Positions 6,223-8,075 of a DNA stretch of 8,075 bases are shown here, piece by piece. The position numbers and the translations under genes are program-made. The DNA lies in NCBI GenBank assembly GCA_013695255.1, contig JACDAV010000069.1:1-8075 (forward strand), in the 5' to 3' direction. The DNA comes from Chloroflexota bacterium (lineage in GTDB: Bacteria > Chloroflexota > Limnocylindria > Limnocylindrales > CSP1-4). Position 1 is the first letter of the stretch, and every line of letters starts with the position of its first letter. Below the pieces are notes generated by a model. The model was not told the origin of the DNA. It did not search any database and was given only the letters and a program-made list of their open reading frames with translations.

Positions 6223-8031
6223 ATGCTCCCCGCCCAGAACGCCCGGCCGCGGGCACGGTCGCCGTTCGCCGCCGCCTTCCTGTCACTCGTGTTCCCCGGA
6301 CTTGGCCACCTGTACGCGGGTGCCGCGCAACGGGGGCTCGCGTTCGCCGCGCTGCCGCTGCTCCTGCTCGCGTTCATCGCCGGCGTCCTGCTCCGGATTC
6401 CGCAGGCCGAGCTGCTCGCGCTGGCGGTCCAGCCGTGGCTCCTGACCTCCGTCTTCGTGCTCAACCTCCTGGCCCTCGCCTACCGGATGGTCGCCGTGGT
6501 CGACGCCTACCGGGTTGCCGGGTTCGTCAACGCGTGGACCGCCAGCGGCGGCCGGGTCGATCGGCCGCGGGTGCCCCGGCAGCCGCTCTCGATCGCCGGG
6601 CTGCTGGCCGTCATCCTGGTGCTCAGCGGCGCGCACGTGGCGGTCGGGCGATACGACCTGCTCGCGATGGACACCGCGGAATGCATCTTCCTCGAGCGCG
6701 ACTGCCCGGCCACCACGCCGTCGCCTGGCTCGTCGGTCGATCCGTCCGCGGAGCCATCGGCCGAGGAGTCGGCGGTCCCCATCGAGAGCGCCGAGCCGAG
6801 CCTCAGCCTGCCGCCGGTGGGCTCCGCCGTGCCCAACGTCACGGCCCCCCCGTGGAACGGCACGGACCGGCTCAACATCCTGCTGATCGGCGCCGACGAG
6901 CAGGCCGAGGCGCACAACACGGACACGCTGATCGTCGTCTCGATCGATCCCGTGACCCGCCAGGTCGCGCTGTTCAGCCTGCCCCGGGACACGGCCAACG
7001 TCCCGATCCCTCCGGGGCCGGCGCGCCTCGTGCTGGGCAGCTCCTTCAGCCGCAAGATCAACAGCCTGTACGCGACGGTCGAGGAACGACCGGACCTGTT
7101 CCCGGGCACTGAGCGGACGCGCGGGTACAACGCCCTCAAGGCCGTGCTCGGCGAGCTCTACGGGCTCGACGTGCACTACTTCGTCGAGGTCAACTTCGAC
7201 GGCTTCGTCAAGGTCATCGACGCGCTCGGCGGGGTCACGGTCAACGTGCAGTCACCGCTCGTCGACGACCGGTTCCCGGCCGATCGTGGCCGGCTGCGGC
7301 GGATCTACATCCCCGCCGGCGTCCAGCACATGACGGGCGCACAGGCGCTCGTCTACGCCCGCTCCCGCAACGCCTCGAACGACTTCGAGCGGGGCCAGCG
7401 CCAGCAGCGGGTGCTTCTCTCGCTCGCCCGCCAGATCGATGCGGCGACGATCCTGCCCCGGATCAACGAGCTGGCCGTCGCACTCTCCCAGGCGGTCCGC
7501 ACGGACGTGCCGCGCGACCTGCTCGACGACCTGCTCGGGTTGGCGGAGGATGTCGACCTGTCGACCATCCGCTCGTACGTCTTCTCGGCGCCGGTGTACG
7601 GCACGGAGGTGACCGAGCCGATCTACTACCTCTACCCCGACGTCGAGCGCATCCGCGCCGCCGTCCGCGACGCGTTCGTCGTGGATCCGGAGTTCGCCGC
7701 TCGCCGGGAGGCCCTGGCCGAGGAGGGGGCCCGGGTGTGGGTTCTCAACGGCTCAGGCGACGAGGGCGCCGCATCGCGCCTGGCCGCCTACCTCGAGTAC
7801 GTCGGGATGGCCGCCTCGTCGCCGAACCAGCGGCCGGAGGACCCGGACCTCGGGGTCACCCGGATCGTCGTGTACAACGGTGCCGAGGACCGGCTCGGGA
7901 CAACGATCGAGGTGCTCGAGGAGATCCTCGGGGGCGAGGCCGAGCTCACGGACGATCCTGCCGCGCGCGTGGACATCGTGATCACGACGGCTGGCTCGAC
8001 GCCGGACCTGACGCCGCCGCCGGCGCCATAG
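6223..8031 (+). CDS. LCP (LytR-CpsA-Psr) family protein with N-terminal multi-spanning membrane region
   Basis: LCP proteins are membrane enzymes that transfer lipid-linked glycopolymers onto peptidoglycan or similar wall acceptors. The 602-residue product has four parts. Residues 14-100 hold hydrophobic segments with a TM2-like PGLGHLYAG (25-33), and a further transmembrane helix lies at about 121-142. Residues 163-212 are a Pro/Ser/Glu/Ala-rich linker. The LCP domain runs from about 213 to 405 and includes LNILLIGAD (217-225), NTDTL (232-236), SLPRDT (252-257), and YARSRN (378-383) followed by DFERGQRQQR (387-396); D234, R255, D256, R380, R382 and R390 are the likely phosphate- and metal-binding residues. 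A LytR C-terminal domain follows (about 502-590: VWVLNGSG, AAYLEYVG). The ATG at 6223 has no ribosome-binding site but sits 8 nt after a -10 box, suggesting leaderless translation. An in-frame ATG at 6145 would add 26 residues unlike the family. The native polymer and acceptor are unknown. Confidence 0.92.
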   Translation: MLPAQNARPRARSPFAAAFLSLVFPGLGHLYAGAAQRGLAFAALPLLLLAFIAGVLLRIPQAELLALAVQPWLLTSVFVLNLLALAYRMVAVVDAYRVAGFVNAWTASGGRVDRPRVPRQPLSIAGLLAVILVLSGAHVAVGRYDLLAMDTAECIFLERDCPATTPSPGSSVDPSAEPSAEESAVPIESAEPSLSLPPVGSAVPNVTAPPWNGTDRLNILLIGADEQAEAHNTDTLIVVSIDPVTRQVALFSLPRDTANVPIPPGPARLVLGSSFSRKINSLYATVEERPDLFPGTERTRGYNALKAVLGELYGLDVHYFVEVNFDGFVKVIDALGGVTVNVQSPLVDDRFPADRGRLRRIYIPAGVQHMTGAQALVYARSRNASNDFERGQRQQRVLLSLARQIDAATILPRINELAVALSQAVRTDVPRDLLDDLLGLAEDVDLSTIRSYVFSAPVYGTEVTEPIYYLYPDVERIRAAVRDAFVVDPEFAARREALAEEGARVWVLNGSGDEGAASRLAAYLEYVGMAASSPNQRPEDPDLGVTRIVVYNGAEDRLGTTIEVLEEILGGEAELTDDPAARVDIVITTAGSTPDLTPPPAP

Positions 8032-8075
8032 GCAGCGACCCGGCGCGTGGGCGGCGCAACCGCGCTCGGTGGCCG
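8032..8075. other. Tail after LCP gene, nothing identified
   Basis: These 44 bases after the LCP stop show no terminator hairpin with a T-run and no recognisable coding start. A GTG at 8047 opens a frame to the window edge, but has no ribosome-binding site and too few codons to judge. Confidence 0.4.

Noticed and set aside
6107..6286. Longer ileS starting at an ATG at 6286 or 6142
   Set aside because: 6286 lies inside the divergent LCP gene and upstream of the only -10 candidate; 6142 has no ribosome-binding site. The added residues are Arg/Gly/Pro-rich and unlike IleRS.
8047..8075. Possible new gene start (GTG) at the right edge
   Set aside because: Fewer than ten codons are visible, there is no ribosome-binding site, and GTG is common by chance in this composition.
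1..8075. CRISPR arrays, tRNA/rRNA genes, insertion sequences, attachment sites, defence or biosynthetic systems
   Set aside because: Read on both strands, the window shows no spaced direct repeats, no transposase or integrase, no tRNA-like sequence, and an almost fully packed set of housekeeping genes.

Overview
The window is a very GC-rich bacterial chromosome segment. It reads as core, vertically inherited DNA: there is no mobile element, CRISPR array, RNA gene or foreign-looking island in it. Very high third-position GC, GTG starts, a Thermus-type isoleucyl-tRNA synthetase, and an LCP cell-wall protein with a multi-spanning N-terminal membrane region suggest a high-GC Chloroflexota-like lineage (for example the Limnocylindria/Ellin6529 group). 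That placement is an inference from overall character, not a database result.

The left three quarters (1-6106) is one tight minus-strand gene cluster, transcribed right to left: ileS (isoleucyl-tRNA synthetase), lspA (lipoprotein signal peptidase), an rluD-type pseudouridine synthase, gmk (guanylate kinase), and the 5' end of priA (primosomal helicase), which runs off the left edge. ileS and lspA are 5 bp apart, lspA/rluD overlap by 8 bp and rluD/gmk by 4 bp (GTGA). The first four genes are therefore very likely one translationally coupled operon. A 175-bp gap then precedes the best family-matched start of priA.

The right quarter (6223-8031) holds one divergent plus-strand gene: a LytR-CpsA-Psr (LCP) family protein. 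It combines an N-terminal membrane region with a TM2-like motif, a Pro/Ser/Glu linker, the LCP catalytic domain and a LytR C-terminal domain. It probably attaches glycopolymers to the cell wall. The 116-bp divergent region (6107-6222) contains a near-symmetric TATCCTA element. It gives a -10 box on both strands, and its spacing to the LCP ATG fits a leaderless mRNA.

The genes are housekeeping: translation (IleS, RluD), envelope biogenesis (LspA, LCP), nucleotide metabolism (Gmk) and replication restart (PriA). I see no undescribed multi-gene system. The points most worth a second look are the altered class I signature motifs and the roughly 45-residue insertion in IleS, the symmetric divergent promoter, and the architecture of the LCP protein.
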